DNA from: Rhodopseudomonas sp. BAL398
Lineage (GTDB): Bacteria; Pseudomonadota; Alphaproteobacteria; Rhizobiales; Xanthobacteraceae
NCBI RefSeq assembly: GCF_033001325.1
Contig: NZ_CP133111.1
Span: 4,232,501-4,296,500 of the forward strand
Length of the DNA stretch: 64,000 nucleotides
Reading direction: 5' to 3'
Shown: positions 44,187 to 54,282 of the stretch, piece by piece
How the letters are laid out: the number at the start of each line of letters is the position of its first letter
Numbering within the stretch: the stretch's first letter is position 1
The notes under the pieces: generated by a model
The model's database searches: none
The model's input: only the letters and a program-made list of their open reading frames with translations
What the model was told of the DNA's origin: nothing
Translations under genes and position numbers: made by a program

Positions 44187-46076
44187 CTAGCCAACCTCTG
44201 CGGCCGGACGCCTGCGGGCTTCGCGCCGCAAATAGGCCGCCAGGATGCCCAGTGCCGCCGGGGTCATGCCGTCGAGCCGGCCGGCCTGCCCGACGGTGCG
44301 CGGCCGGGCCTTTTCCAGCTTGTTGCGGGCCTCGTTCGACAGGCCCGGCACCAGCGCATAATCGATATCGGTCAGCACCAGGCCTTCGTCGCGGCGAAAT
44401 GCCTCGACATCGGCGCTCTGGCGCTTGAGATAGACGTCATATTTGGCGTCGATTTCGACATGCAGCGCGATCGACGGCGCCACGGCGGTCAATTCGGGCC
44501 AGATCGCCGTGATATCGGCCCAGCCGAGCTCCGGATAGGCCAGCAATTCGAAGGCCGAGCGCCGCACCCCATCGCGATTGAGCGCCAGACCGTGCCGGGC
44601 CGCCTCGTTCGGGGTGATCGCCAGCGATTGCGCCAGCGTTTTGGCCTCATTCAGCGCCGCCATCTTGTGACGATGAAACCCTGCCCGCTCGGCGCCGACG
44701 CAGCCCAGCGCCAGCCCCTTGTCGGTCAGCCGCTGGTCGGCATTGTCGGCGCGCAGCGTCAGGCGATATTCCGCCCGCGAGGTGAACATCCGGTAGGGTT
44801 CGGTGATGCCGCGGGTCACCAGATCGTCGATCATCACCCCGAGATAGCCGTCGGCGCGGTCGAATACGGTCAATTCGCTGCCGCCCGCCGCCAAAGCCGC
44901 ATTCAGACCGGCGACCAGCCCCTGCGCCGCCGCCTCTTCGTATCCGGTGGTGCCGTTGATCTGGCCGGCCAGGAACAGACCGCGCAGCCGCTTGGTCTGC
45001 AACGTCGGATCGAGTTCGCGCGGATCGACATGGTCATATTCGATCGCATAGCCGGGCCGGATGACTTTGGTCCGCTCCAACCCCGGAATCGTCGCCAGAA
45101 TGGCGCGCTGCACATCTTCGGGCAGCGAGGTCGAAATGCCGTTGGGATAGACCGTGGAATCGTCCAGCCCTTCGGGCTCGAGAAAGATCTGATGGCCGTC
45201 GCGATCGCCGAAGCGGACGATCTTGTCCTCGATCGAGGGACAATAACGCGGCCCCGAACTCTGGATCTGGCCGGAATACATCGGCGAGCGGTGCACATTG
45301 GCCCGGATCACCTCATGGGTCGACGGCAGCGTCCGGGTGATGCCGCATTGGATCTGCGGATTGCTGATCCGGTGGGTCAGCACCGAAAACGGCTCGGCCG
45401 GGTCGTCGCCGGGCTGCATCTCCACGGCCGACCAGTCGATCGTGGTGCCGTCGAGCCGCGGCGGCGTGCCGGTCTTGAGCCGGCCCAGCGTAAAGCCGAT
45501 CCGCTCGAAGGCGCCGGACAGGCCCAGCGCCGGGGCCTCGTCGATCCGCCCGGCCGGCCAGCTGCGCTCGCCGAGATGAATTAATCCGCGCAAAAACGTG
45601 CCGGTGGTGATGACGACCGCGCCGGCTTGCAATTCGCGGCCATCGACGAACCGGATCCCGGTGACGCGGCCGGACTCGACCAGTAGATTGTCGGCTTCGC
45701 CTTCGATCACGGTCAGATTCGCGGTGGCGCGGATCCCGGCCTGGATCGCGGCGGCATAGAGCTTGCGATCGGCCTGGGCGCGGGGTCCGCGCACCGCCGG
45801 GCCCTTGCGGCGATTGAGCATGCGAAACTGAATGCCACCGGCATCGGCGGCGCGGCCCATCAGCCCGTCCAGCGCGTCGACCTCGCGAACCAGATGGCCC
45901 TTGCCCAAGCCGCCGATCGCCGGATTGCAGGACATGGCCCCGATGGTTGCGAATTTGTGCGTCACCAGCGCGGTCCGCGCGCCGAGGCGCGCCGCGGCAG
46001 CCGCCGCCTCGGTCCCGGCATGGCCGCCGCCGATCACGATCACATCGAACGAGCTTTGCGCGAAGGAATTTTGCAT
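44187..46076 (-). CDS. mnmG: tRNA uridine-5-carboxymethylaminomethyl modification enzyme MnmG (GidA)
   Basis: With MnmE, MnmG modifies the wobble uridine of several tRNAs. The 629-residue flavoprotein has the FAD loop [19 protein letters not shown] near residue 15, [32 protein letters not shown] with [26 protein letters not shown], and a C-terminal tRNA-binding helical domain ([20 protein letters not shown]). mnmE lies upstream on the same strand, separated by a 428-base repeat region. Confidence 0.97.
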   Translation of the reverse strand: MQNSFAQSSFDVIVIGGGHAGTEAAAAAARLGARTALVTHKFATIGAMSCNPAIGGLGKGHLVREVDALDGLMGRAADAGGIQFRMLNRRKGPAVRGPRAQADRKLYAAAIQAGIRATANLTVIEGEADNLLVESGRVTGIRFVDGRELQAGAVVITTGTFLRGLIHLGERSWPAGRIDEAPALGLSGAFERIGFTLGRLKTGTPPRLDGTTIDWSAVEMQPGDDPAEPFSVLTHRISNPQIQCGITRTLPSTHEVIRANVHRSPMYSGQIQSSGPRYCPSIEDKIVRFGDRDGHQIFLEPEGLDDSTVYPNGISTSLPEDVQRAILATIPGLERTKVIRPGYAIEYDHVDPRELDPTLQTKRLRGLFLAGQINGTTGYEEAAAQGLVAGLNAALAAGGSELTVFDRADGYLGVMIDDLVTRGITEPYRMFTSRAEYRLTLRADNADQRLTDKGLALGCVGAERAGFHRHKMAALNEAKTLAQSLAITPNEAARHGLALNRDGVRRSAFELLAYPELGWADITAIWPELTAVAPSIALHVEIDAKYDVYLKRQSADVEAFRRDEGLVLTDIDYALVPGLSNEARNKLEKARPRTVGQAGRLDGMTPAALGILAAYLRREARRRPAAEVG

Positions 46077-46185
46077 GCGCGGCTTCTAGCCCAGCTTTGT
46101 GGCGCCTTGAAGCAGGAACTTACCTGTGGGCTAACGGCTGCTGGGCAGCGGTCGGACGGCAGAGGCTGGAGCCCACAAGCCTATC

Positions 46186-46352
46186 ATCGCCCGTGCCCCG
46201 GACGCAGCGCAGTACGCCGCTCTTCGCGGCGTGATGCACTGCAGAGCCGGGGGCCCGCTTTTCGCCGATCGTCACCCGGGGCCATGAGCGGGGTCCCGAT
46301 TCTGCGAAGCGGCATAAGAATGCCGCATCGCGCCCGGGACACGAATTCATCT
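46186..46352. repeat. Dispersed repeat, family F, copy 2
   Basis: TCGCCCGTGCCCCGGACGCA ... TGCCGCATCGCGCCCGGGAC, the inverse of the copy at 29387-29530. With parS site 3 it fills the mnmG-mnmE gap; no gene is seen. Confidence 0.65.
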
Positions 46353-46416
46353 GCTGCAATCATGCGGCGTGGCTGCACTGACTCGCCGGCTCTCTCCGTA
46401 AATCAAATTGCGCCAA

Positions 46417-46432
46417 TGTTTCACGTGAAACA
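46417..46432. promoter_or_regulatory. parS site 3
   Basis: Perfect TGTTTCACGTGAAACA in the mnmE-mnmG gap, followed by an AT-rich stretch (about 46450-46504). Confidence 0.95.
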
Positions 46433-46504
46433 AATCTTGGTTCAGCCAGAGAAACTCAAAGAACGAATTAAAATTCACTATTTCTAATATTGAACAAAGT
46501 AATA

Positions 46505-47890
46505 TTACTTTCCAACACAAAATCGGCTGAAGATCGCCCCTAGCACATCCTCGACATCCACCCGTCCCAGCAGGCGCCCGAGCGCGGCAGCCGCCACCCG
46601 CAATTCCTCCGCGACCATTTCCTCTCCGATCCCACCCGCCATGCTGCGCTGCAGCGAAGCCGCAGCATCCCGCAGCAATAATCGGTGCCGTTCGCGACCG
46701 ATCAGCCCGCCTTCCGCCCCGCCGAAAAACGCTTCAGCGAATCGCTCGAGCCCGGCCACCAGCGCCGGCACCCCCTCTCCGTCCCTGGCCGAGATCCGAT
46801 AGACAGAAACCGCGGCATCGCGCTCCTGCGCCGATCCGCCCCCAGCTTGCCACAACTTTGCCGCAAGATTTTCAGGCCCCAAATCGCCGCTTTTTCCACC
46901 CTCGAGATCGATCTTGTTGCGCACGCGCCAGACCGGAGCCTGCCCTTCGATGGTCATACCCGATGCATCGTCCGCGCTGAGCCACAGCACCAGGTCGGCT
47001 TCCGCCGCACGCGCTTTGGCCCGCCGCACCCCCTCCTGCTCGACTACATCATCGCTGTCGCGAATCCCGGCGGTGTCGATCACCGTCACCGGATAGCCAC
47101 CGAGATCGAGCTGCACCTCGATGATGTCGCGCGTGGTGCCGGCCTGCGGCGACACGATTGCGACCTCGCGCCGCGCCAGCTGATTGATCAACGTCGATTT
47201 GCCGACATTCGGCGGCCCGGCGATCGCGACCACAAGTCCATCGCGCAGACGTTCACTTTGTCCCTGCGCCGCAAGCACTTCTTCAATTTCATCGCGCAGC
47301 GTCGCGATCCGTGCGAGCGCCGGAGCCATCAGCTCCGCTGACACATCGCCCTCGTCAGAAAAATCAATACCGGCCTCGATCAGCGCCGACGCCTCGATGA
47401 TCTGCTCGCGCCAGCTCCGCGCCCGGTCACCGAGCAGACCCTTCAATTGCCGTAGCGCCTGGCGGCGCTGCCGATCGGTGTCGGCGTGAATCAGATCGTC
47501 GAGCCCCTCGGCCTGCGTCAGATCCAGCTTGCCATTCTCGAAGCCGCGCCGGGTGAATTCGCCGGGCTCCGCCGGCCGCACCTGGTCGAACGAGGCCAGT
47601 GCGGCGAACAGCGCGGCCAGCACCGCGCGGCCGCCATGGATATGAAATTCGGCGACGTCCTCGCCGGTGGCGCTTGCCGGCTCGGGAAACCACAACACCA
47701 GGCCGTCATCGATAAGCTCTTGATTGTGATCGCGTAACAGCGCCCGCGCGGCGACCCGCGGCGGCGGCATATGGCCGCTCAGCGTCCGCAACACGCAGCC
47801 CGCGCGCGGCCCCGAGACCCGCACGATCGCAATCGCGGTCGGCGGCCGGCCCGTGGCCAAAGCGAAGATGGTGTGATCGCGCGGATGCAT
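46505..47890 (-). CDS. mnmE: tRNA modification GTPase MnmE (TrmE)
   Basis: A 461-residue potassium-dependent GTPase, partner of MnmG. N-terminal folate-binding domain ([20 protein letters not shown]), central helical domain and inserted G domain ([14 protein letters not shown], the K-loop [24 protein letters not shown]). The C-terminal FCVGK keeps the invariant catalytic cysteine of the family. The ATG at 47890 fits; an open extension of 43 codons runs into the rho terminator. Confidence 0.97.
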   Translation of the reverse strand: MHPRDHTIFALATGRPPTAIAIVRVSGPRAGCVLRTLSGHMPPPRVAARALLRDHNQELIDDGLVLWFPEPASATGEDVAEFHIHGGRAVLAALFAALASFDQVRPAEPGEFTRRGFENGKLDLTQAEGLDDLIHADTDRQRRQALRQLKGLLGDRARSWREQIIEASALIEAGIDFSDEGDVSAELMAPALARIATLRDEIEEVLAAQGQSERLRDGLVVAIAGPPNVGKSTLINQLARREVAIVSPQAGTTRDIIEVQLDLGGYPVTVIDTAGIRDSDDVVEQEGVRRAKARAAEADLVLWLSADDASGMTIEGQAPVWRVRNKIDLEGGKSGDLGPENLAAKLWQAGGGSAQERDAAVSVYRISARDGEGVPALVAGLERFAEAFFGGAEGGLIGRERHRLLLRDAAASLQRSMAGGIGEEMVAEELRVAAAALGRLLGRVDVEDVLGAIFSRFCVGK

Positions 47891-47981
47891 CCGCCTGTCT
47901 TGCCGCCCGCCCGGCGAAAAGGCAACGCGCCACGCAACGGCGTTGCGAACATGATCATCCGATGTTGCTGCAAGCCCGCAA

Positions 47982-48014
47982 CAAAAAGGCGCCCCGCTCG
48001 CGCGGGACGCCCTT
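47982..48014 (-). terminator. Rho-independent terminator after rho
   Basis: Leftward GGGCGTCCCGC, loop GCGA, GCGGGGCGCC then TTTTTGTT, 20 bases after the rho stop. Confidence 0.85.
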
Positions 48015-48034
48015 CGCAAATCCGGATCGGTCGA

Positions 48035-49300
48035 TCAGGTATTCATCGACTCGAAGAATTCGGCGTTGTTCTTGGTGTTGCGCAGCTTGTCGAGCAGGAA
48101 GTCGATGGCGTCCATCGTTCCCATCGGATTGAGGATCCGGCGCAGCACATACATTTTCTTCAACAGCTGAGCGTCCGTGATCAGCTCTTCCTTGCGGGTG
48201 CCGGAGCGCGAAATATCGATCGCCGGGAAGGTCCGCTTGTCCGACACCTTGCGGTCGAGGATCAGCTCCGAATTGCCGGTGCCCTTGAATTCTTCGAAGA
48301 TCACTTCGTCCATGCGCGAGCCGGTATCGACCAGCGCGGTGGCGATGATGGTCAGCGAGCCGCCCTCTTCGATGTTCCGCGCGGCGCCGAAGAACCGCTT
48401 CGGCCGCTGCAGCGCATTGGCGTCGACGCCGCCGGTCAGCACCTTGCCTGAAGACGGGACGACGGTGTTGTAGGCGCGGCCAAGGCGCGTGATCGAGTCG
48501 AGCAGGATGACGACGTCGCGGCCATGTTCCACCAGCCGCTTGGCCTTCTCGATCACCATCTCGGCGACCTGGACGTGACGCACCGCGGGCTCGTCGAAGG
48601 TCGAGGAAACGACTTCGCCCTTCACCGAACGCTGCATATCGGTGACCTCTTCCGGCCGCTCGTCGATCAGCAGCACGATCAGATAGCATTCCGGGTGATT
48701 GGCGGTGATCGAATGCGCGATGTTCTGCATCAGCACGGTCTTGCCGGTGCGCGGCGGCGCCACGATCAAAGCGCGCTGGCCCTTGCCGATCGGCGCCACG
48801 ATATCGATCACTCGCGCCGACAGATCGCGCCTGGTCGAATCTTCGAGTTCGAGCCGGAACCGCTCATCCGGAAACAGCGGCGTCAGATTGTCGAAATTGA
48901 CCTTGTGCTTGGATTTCTCCGGGTCCTCGAAGTTCAGCGTGTTGACCTTCAACAGAGCGAAATACCGCTCGCCTTCCTTCGGGCTGCGAATATGCCCTTC
49001 GATCGTATCACCGGTGCGCAGGCCGAAGCGGCGGATCTGCGACGGCGAGACGTAGATATCGTCCGGTCCCGGCAGATAGTTCGCGTCGGGCGAGCGCAGA
49101 AATCCGAAACCGTCGGACAGCACTTCGACCACGCCCTCGCCGATGATGTCGGTCTCCTTGATCGCCAGCTGCTTCAAGCTGGCGAACATCAGTTCCTGCT
49201 TGCGCATCGTGCTGGCGTTCTCGACGCCGAGCTCTTCGGCGAACGACACCAGTTCGGCCGGGGTCTTGGCCTTGAGGTCTTGTAGCTTCATTTCCCGCAT
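48035..49300 (-). CDS. rho: Transcription termination factor Rho
   Basis: The 421-residue hexameric RNA helicase ends transcription of untranslated RNA. The N-terminal SAP-like and cold-shock RNA-binding domains ([38 protein letters not shown]) are followed by the motor: [12 protein letters not shown] (P-loop), [15 protein letters not shown] (Walker B, R-loop) and the Q-loop region [12 protein letters not shown] strong hairpin terminator follows. Leader of 277 bases to hemJ shows no gene; rho leaders are often autoregulated. Confidence 0.98.
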   Translation of the reverse strand: MREMKLQDLKAKTPAELVSFAEELGVENASTMRKQELMFASLKQLAIKETDIIGEGVVEVLSDGFGFLRSPDANYLPGPDDIYVSPSQIRRFGLRTGDTIEGHIRSPKEGERYFALLKVNTLNFEDPEKSKHKVNFDNLTPLFPDERFRLELEDSTRRDLSARVIDIVAPIGKGQRALIVAPPRTGKTVLMQNIAHSITANHPECYLIVLLIDERPEEVTDMQRSVKGEVVSSTFDEPAVRHVQVAEMVIEKAKRLVEHGRDVVILLDSITRLGRAYNTVVPSSGKVLTGGVDANALQRPKRFFGAARNIEEGGSLTIIATALVDTGSRMDEVIFEEFKGTGNSELILDRKVSDKRTFPAIDISRSGTRKEELITDAQLLKKMYVLRRILNPMGTMDAIDFLLDKLRNTKNNAEFFESMNT

Positions 49301-49577
49301 TGGGATGGTCCTGTGGAAAATAACCGGGGAGGGATTTGCAAGCCGGAGAAGTCCGGCGCCTAGCGATCAGGAAAGTCCGCGAATCTTCAAAGCGGGTCTT
49401 CAGAAACGAGGTCTTGAGCAACGAAGGTGCGGAGAGGCTTCAAACCTGATGCGGCGGCCGGTTCTCGACAAAACCGGTTCGCAACCACATCCGCCTGCGT
49501 GGGGTGGGATGCTCCACTATAGAAAATCACCGGCCTCCACGCAAGGCGTTCGAATCGGGCCGCGACCTCACGCCGCT

Positions 49578-50012
49578 CTAGAACGGTTTCACGATCACCA
49601 GGATCACCGCGCCGATCATCAACACCGTCGGTATCTCGTTGATAATCCGATAGAATTTATGGCTATGCTGGTTCCGGTCGGCAGCGAAGGCCAAAACCCA
49701 ATGACCCAGAAAAAAATGGATCACGGTCATCAGCACAACCAGGGTCAGCTTGCCGTGAAACCAGCCTTCCATCAGAAAGTTACGGTCCCAGGCGATGTAG
49801 AGCCCGACGATCCAGGCAACCACCATGGCCGGCGTCATGATCGCCTTGTATAGCCGCCGTTCCATGATCTTGAAAGTTTCGGATTGTTTCGATCCGATCT
49901 CGGCATCGCAATGATAGACAAACAGCCGCGGCATGTAGAGCATTCCGGCCATCCAGGAAATCACCGCGATCACATGCAGCGCCTTCAGCCATGGGTAGAG
50001 CAGTTCAACCAT
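49578..50012 (-). CDS. hemJ: Protoporphyrinogen oxidase HemJ
   Basis: HemJ oxidises protoporphyrinogen IX to protoporphyrin IX in haem and bacteriochlorophyll synthesis, replacing HemG/HemY. The 144-residue membrane protein has four helices; His13 (KALHVIAVISWMAGMLYMPR) and Lys/His residues of KLTLVVLMTVIHFFLGHW are conserved. It directly borders the putative origin on its 5' side. In many relatives hemE lies between; here it does not. Confidence 0.93.
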   Translation of the reverse strand: MVELLYPWLKALHVIAVISWMAGMLYMPRLFVYHCDAEIGSKQSETFKIMERRLYKAIMTPAMVVAWIVGLYIAWDRNFLMEGWFHGKLTLVVLMTVIHFFLGHWVLAFAADRNQHSHKFYRIINEIPTVLMIGAVILVIVKPF

Positions 50013-50473
50013 TCGGAATTCTCACCGCCGCCCGCTGGCAGCCCTGTCTCGATCGTCTCGCTTGGAACGCCATGCCTAACACGAGCGTTATCGAAATGCT
50101 TGAAGTTAGGTCTATCCGCAAGCCGTCCCTTTCTAAAACAATAGTTATAGATTCTTAGGTTAGAGTCTAAGTGACAGTGGATTAGGCCCACGCAAAACCA
50201 TCGGTCAGTTGCCAGCCGTTTATGCACAACCCCACAGCGAAATGCACAGGACTCCGACGATCGGAATAACGCAACTGCGCTCAGGGACTTGCGCCTTTCG
50301 TTAGGCTCTTTATCAAGAGACAAATCCACATAACCCCGCTAACATCCGAGTCAGCGCGAAAACATTCCCTCACACGAGGCCTGTGAAGAAAAAGCCGGGT
50401 TATCCCGCCCGCGCCCGCCGCGGCGCCAAAACCCGGCTCCAGCCCCACAGCTTTTCACAGGATATACAGGGTC
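50013..50473. other. Probable chromosomal replication origin (oriC)
   Basis: This 461-base gene-free gap separates leftward hemJ-rho-mnmE from rightward PPSR-maf-coaE-dnaQ, the arrangement known at alphaproteobacterial origins. Inside it are one perfect DnaA box (TTATGCACA, 50220-50228), weaker relatives (AAATGCACA at 50239; ATCCACATAA near 50324), an AT-rich patch (about 50130-50172), four GANTC sites (50150, 50163, 50250, 50348) that CcrM could methylate, and an inverted CCTGTGAA/TTCACAGG pair framing a GC-rich hairpin (50380-50461). Origin function is inference; only one box is perfect. Confidence 0.65.
50220..50228 (+). promoter_or_regulatory. DnaA box (perfect TTATNCACA)
   Basis: TTATGCACA matches the DnaA consensus in all defined positions. 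Confidence 0.6.
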
Positions 50474-51319
50474 ATGATGCCGACCGAAGGCAGCTATTTT
50501 CATCTTCACCTGGTCTCCGATTCGACCGGCGAAACCCTGATCACGGTGTCGCGCGCGGTCGCCGCGCAATACGCCAATGTCTCGCCGGTCGAACATGTCT
50601 ATCCGCTGGTGCGCAGCCAGAAGCAGCTCGACCGCGTACTCGCGGAAATCGAGGAAGCGCCCGGCATCGTGTTGTTCACGCTGCTGGAGAAGGACCTGGT
50701 CGGGCGGCTGGAAGCCAAATGCCAGGAGATCAACAGCCCGAGCCTGTCGATCATCGGGCCGGTGATGCAATTGTTCCAGGCCTATCTGGGCTCCACCACC
50801 ACCGGCCGGGTCGGCGCCCAGCACACCCTGAATGCCGATTATTTCAAGCGCATCGACGCGCTGAATTATTCGATGATGCATGATGACGGCCAGCATGTCG
50901 AAGGGCTGGAAGAAGCCGACGTGGTGCTGGTCGGGGTGTCGCGCACCTCGAAGACCCCGACTTCGATCTATCTGGCCAATCGCGGCATCCGCACCGCCAA
51001 TGTCCCGCTGGTCGCCGGCATCGCGATTCCCCATCAATTGGAGACGCTGACCAAACCGCTGGTGGTCAGCCTGCATGCTACCCCGGAACGCCTGATCCAG
51101 GTGCGGCAGAACCGCCTGCTCAGCATGGGCGCCGCCGACGCCGGCAACGAGTCCTATACCGATCGCCAATCGGTGACCGATGAAGTCGCACTGGCGCGAC
51201 GGCTGAGCGCGAAATATGGCTGGCCGCTGCTCGAGGTCACGCGCCGCTCGATTGAGGAAACTGCGGCCGCGATCATGAAGCTGCTCGCCGACAGGCAGCG
51301 CCAAAGGGTGCAAGAATGA
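50474..51319 (+). CDS. Pyruvate, phosphate dikinase regulatory protein (DUF299 kinase/pyrophosphorylase)
   Basis: A 281-residue bifunctional enzyme that inactivates pyruvate,phosphate dikinase (or PEP synthase) by ADP-dependent phosphorylation and reverses it. [14 protein letters not shown] opens the protein and the P-loop-like [19 protein letters not shown] (about residues 156-174) is the family signature. Two adjacent ATGs can start it. It is the first rightward gene after the proposed origin and overlaps maf by four bases. The name PpsR is avoided because in phototrophs it means the photosynthesis repressor. Confidence 0.95.
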   Translation: MMPTEGSYFHLHLVSDSTGETLITVSRAVAAQYANVSPVEHVYPLVRSQKQLDRVLAEIEEAPGIVLFTLLEKDLVGRLEAKCQEINSPSLSIIGPVMQLFQAYLGSTTTGRVGAQHTLNADYFKRIDALNYSMMHDDGQHVEGLEEADVVLVGVSRTSKTPTSIYLANRGIRTANVPLVAGIAIPHQLETLTKPLVVSLHATPERLIQVRQNRLLSMGAADAGNESYTDRQSVTDEVALARRLSAKYGWPLLEVTRRSIEETAAAIMKLLADRQRQRVQE

Positions 51320-51924
51320 CATTGTGGCTGGCTTCGCAGCCGCTGGTCCTGGCGTCGCAAAGCGTTGCGCGGCAGACCTTGCTGGCCAATGCGGGAATCC
51401 CATTCGAGGCGGTCCCGGCCGCGATCGACGAACGCGGGATCGCACAAGAATCGGGTCTGACCTCGCCCGGCGAAATCGCCGCGCTGCTGGCGCAGCGCAA
51501 GGCTGATTTTGTCTCCAGAACCCATGCCGGGCGGCTGGTGCTGGGCGCCGACCAGACCCTGGCGCTGGGCGAGCGCAGCTACAACAAGCCGGCGGATCGC
51601 GCCGCCGCCACCAAGCAATTGCACGAACTCGCCGGCCGCCGCCATGAATTGCATTCGGCGATCGCCCTGGTGCGCGACGGCGAGACCTTGTTTGCCGCCG
51701 TCACGATCGCCCGGATGACGATGCGTCCGCTCAGCGACGCCGACCTCGAGGCCTATCTGGATGCCGCGGGCGACGCCGCGCTGACGAGCGTCGGCGCCTA
51801 TCAGGTCGAAGGCCTCGGCGTCCATCTGTTCGACGGCATCCATGGCGATCATTTCACGATTTTGGGTCTGCCGCTGCTGCCGTTGCTTGGATTCCTGCGC
51901 AAGCAGAAACTGCTGGCGCTGTAA
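51316..51924 (+). CDS. maf: Maf-family nucleotide pyrophosphatase
   Basis: Maf proteins hydrolyse modified or canonical nucleoside triphosphates and affect septation. The 202-residue product has [19 protein letters not shown] (residues 11-29), [13 protein letters not shown] (catalytic Asp) and [20 protein letters not shown] near the end. ATGA overlap with the preceding gene indicates coupled translation. aroE, which often follows maf in this cluster, is missing; coaE comes next. Confidence 0.93.
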   Translation: MTLWLASQPLVLASQSVARQTLLANAGIPFEAVPAAIDERGIAQESGLTSPGEIAALLAQRKADFVSRTHAGRLVLGADQTLALGERSYNKPADRAAATKQLHELAGRRHELHSAIALVRDGETLFAAVTIARMTMRPLSDADLEAYLDAAGDAALTSVGAYQVEGLGVHLFDGIHGDHFTILGLPLLPLLGFLRKQKLLAL

Positions 51925-51968
51925 GAATGGCATAACGCCGTCATCACAATAAATGCGGGAGGCGATGG

Positions 51969-52568
51969 GTGCTGATAATTGGGCTGACCGGCTCGATCGG
52001 AATGGGCAAATCCACCACGGCCAAGCTGTTCGCGGAGGCCGGCATCCCGGTTTATGATGCCGACGCCACCGTCCATAAGATCTATGCGGGCGAAGCGGCG
52101 CCGGCGATCGAAGCAGCGTTTCCCGGCACCACGGTCGACGGCAAGGTCGATCGCGCGAAGCTCTCCGCCAAGGTGGTGCATGATGCGGCGGCGATGCAGC
52201 GGCTGGAACGAATCGTCCATCCGATGCTGCGCGCCTATCACCAGAAATTCCTCGACGATTCCGAACGCGCCGGCGCCCCGGTCGCGGTGGTCGACGTGCC
52301 ATTGCTGTATGAGACCGGCGGCGAAAATCGGGTCGACATCGTGGTGGTGGTCTCGACCACGCCGGAGCAGCAGCGCGAACGGATTCTCGCGCGCGACAAC
52401 ATGACGCCGGAGAAGCTCGACGCCATCCTGGCGCGGCAATTGCCCGACGCCGACAAGCGCGCGCGCGCCGATTTCGTGGTGGATACCTCGCGCGGATTGG
52501 AGCCGGTGCGCGCCCGGATCCGCGAAATCCTCGCCGAGGCTGCTAAGATGCCGCAACGGCGAAGCTGA
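51969..52568 (+). CDS. coaE: Dephospho-CoA kinase
   Basis: CoaE performs the last step of coenzyme A synthesis. The 199-residue P-loop kinase begins [20 protein letters not shown] (Walker A), then [23 protein letters not shown] and the lid [14 protein letters not shown] at 51969 is the only start close to the first strand. Confidence 0.95.
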   Translation: MLIIGLTGSIGMGKSTTAKLFAEAGIPVYDADATVHKIYAGEAAPAIEAAFPGTTVDGKVDRAKLSAKVVHDAAAMQRLERIVHPMLRAYHQKFLDDSERAGAPVAVVDVPLLYETGGENRVDIVVVVSTTPEQQRERILARDNMTPEKLDAILARQLPDADKRARADFVVDTSRGLEPVRARIREILAEAAKMPQRRS

Positions 52569-52593
52569 TTCGCCGCCCGATTGGCAAATCCCG

Positions 52594-53283
52594 ATGCGCG
52601 AGATCGTCCTCGATACCGAAACCACAGGCCTCGACCCGCTGCGCGGCGATCGCCTGGTCGAGATCGGCTGCGTCGAAATTTTCAACCGGATGCCGACCGG
52701 CCAGACCTTTCACCGCTACATCAATCCGCAACGCGACATGCCGGCCGAGGCCTTCGCGGTGCACGGCCTGTCTGGCGAATTTCTCGCCGACAAGCCGCTA
52801 TTCGCCGATGTGGTCGAGGAGTTCCTGGAATTCATCGGCGACACGCCGCTGGTGATCCACAACGCCTCGTTCGATATCGGCTTCATCAATGCCGAACTGG
52901 CGCGGATGTCGCGACCGCCGATTCCGCGCGACCGCCTGGTCGACACCTTGACGCTGGCGCGACGCAAGCATCCTGGCGTGTCCAATCGGCTCGACGATCT
53001 GTGCTCGCGCTATGCGGTCGATAATTCGCGCCGCACCATCCATGGCGCGCTGCTCGACGCCGAATTGCTGGCCGAGGTCTATATCGACCTGATCGGAGCG
53101 CGGCAGTCGCAGCTGATTCTCGCCGAGACCCAGGCCGACCGCACGATCCGCGAAGGCGATGCGCCGCGGCGGCAGCGCGTGACGCCGCTCGCGCCGCGGC
53201 TCAGCGATGAGGTGGTGGCCGCGCATCGGGCGTTTGTCGCCACACTGGGCGACAAACCGATCTGGACCGATTATTTCGGCTGA
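52594..53283 (+). CDS. dnaQ: DNA polymerase III epsilon subunit (proofreading exonuclease)
   Basis: The 229-residue protein proofreads replication. DEDDh motifs are complete: VLDTETTGLDP (Asp7, Glu9), PLVIHNASFDIGFINAEL (Asp) and HGALLDAELLAEVY (His, Asp). The C-terminal 50 residues form the tail that binds the polymerase subunit. It lies 25 bases after coaE in the same unit. Confidence 0.96.
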   Translation: MREIVLDTETTGLDPLRGDRLVEIGCVEIFNRMPTGQTFHRYINPQRDMPAEAFAVHGLSGEFLADKPLFADVVEEFLEFIGDTPLVIHNASFDIGFINAELARMSRPPIPRDRLVDTLTLARRKHPGVSNRLDDLCSRYAVDNSRRTIHGALLDAELLAEVYIDLIGARQSQLILAETQADRTIREGDAPRRQRVTPLAPRLSDEVVAAHRAFVATLGDKPIWTDYFG

Positions 53284-53326
53284 CGCCTGTTCCGCCGGCA
53301 GCGCGAGCGCCGCCAGCGTCGGGAAA

Positions 53327-53818
53327 TCAGCTCAGCTTGGTCTGCGGAGCCGGCTGGGCGGCCGCCTGACGTTCGATATTCTGGCGATACAGCCCGACGA
53401 AATCGACCGGATCGAGCATCAGCGGCGGGAAGCCGCCATCGCGCACCGCGCTCGCGATGATCTCGCGCGCGAACGGGAATAGCAGCCGCGGGCATTCGAT
53501 CATCACCAGCGGGTGCAGATTCTCCGGCGGAACGTTGAGGATCCGGAAGACGCCCGCATAGGCCAGCTCGAAGCTGAACATCAGCGTCTCGCCCATCTCG
53601 GCCTTGCCCTCGATCGACAGCGTCACCTCGAACTCGTTCTCGGCGGTGGTATTGGCGCCGACATTGATCTGGATGTTGATCGCGGGCTGCTGCTGCTGCG
53701 GGGCCAGCGACGCCGGGGCGTTGGGATTTTCGAATGACAGATCCTTGGTGTACTGCGCCAACACGTTCAGCTGCGGAGGAGATCCACCTTCGGAAGGAGT
53801 GCCGTTACCGTTGGTCAT
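53327..53818 (-). CDS. secB: Protein-export chaperone SecB
   Basis: SecB keeps precursor proteins unfolded for SecA. The 163-residue protein has a polar N-terminal tail, the core [10 protein letters not shown]-like segment ([16 protein letters not shown]), [20 protein letters not shown] and [20 protein letters not shown] with [19 protein letters not shown] at 53818 is preceded by AGGAGAG; an upstream frame is longer but lacks an RBS. It converges on dnaQ and is divergent from timA. Confidence 0.96.
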   Translation of the reverse strand: MTNGNGTPSEGGSPPQLNVLAQYTKDLSFENPNAPASLAPQQQQPAINIQINVGANTTAENEFEVTLSIEGKAEMGETLMFSFELAYAGVFRILNVPPENLHPLVMIECPRLLFPFAREIIASAVRDGGFPPLMLDPVDFVGLYRQNIERQAAAQPAPQTKLS

Positions 53819-54282
53819 CGATGTCTCTCCTGAAGCGTTTTCAAGCAGCTGCGACCCGATTGCATCGGGACCGCGCGGGGTTGTGTCGGGGCGAGTGGCT
53901 ATCATAGCCCCGCGGCGCTCGACAAGGTCGACGGACGCATCCCGCGGCGAAACCGGACGTCACGGCGCCAATGGACGTCGGGCCGGAACGTCAATTCCGT
54001 CAAGACAGGCCGCAAATACCGGTTAAATGGCTGAATAGTCGGGATTTCCCACCATGATCCGGTTTCCCCGCGGTGCCGAAACGCGTACAATTCAGGGGAA
54101 TCAGCGCCCTCGCGCTGGATTGTCAGGCTTCGCCGGCGGGTTTGTTTGTGACAAAACGCGCCATTGGCGCGGCGCAGTTCGTGCCTACATGGTGAGGGCG
54201 GACCCTTGCCGTTGTCATTCGTCTCCCCGGAGACGCTCCTACGCCGGGCCGATCCCGGCGCCGATCAGAAAGTGAATACGAC
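53819..54282. other. Divergent promoter region secB / timA
   Basis: A 464-base interval with no convincing gene and no member of the repeat families. It contains small inverted repeats (TTTGTTTGTGACAAA near 54141) and, near 54241, a GCCGGGCCGATCCCGGC hairpin before timA. It must hold both promoters. Confidence 0.4.

Noticed and set aside
44168-44428. Small rightward frame beginning with MFHVKQ
   Set aside because: The peptide is simply a parS site read as protein; the rest is antisense to mnmG.
50150-50352. Enriched GANTC sites as proof of an origin
   Set aside because: Four sites are only modestly above what base composition predicts; used as minor support only.
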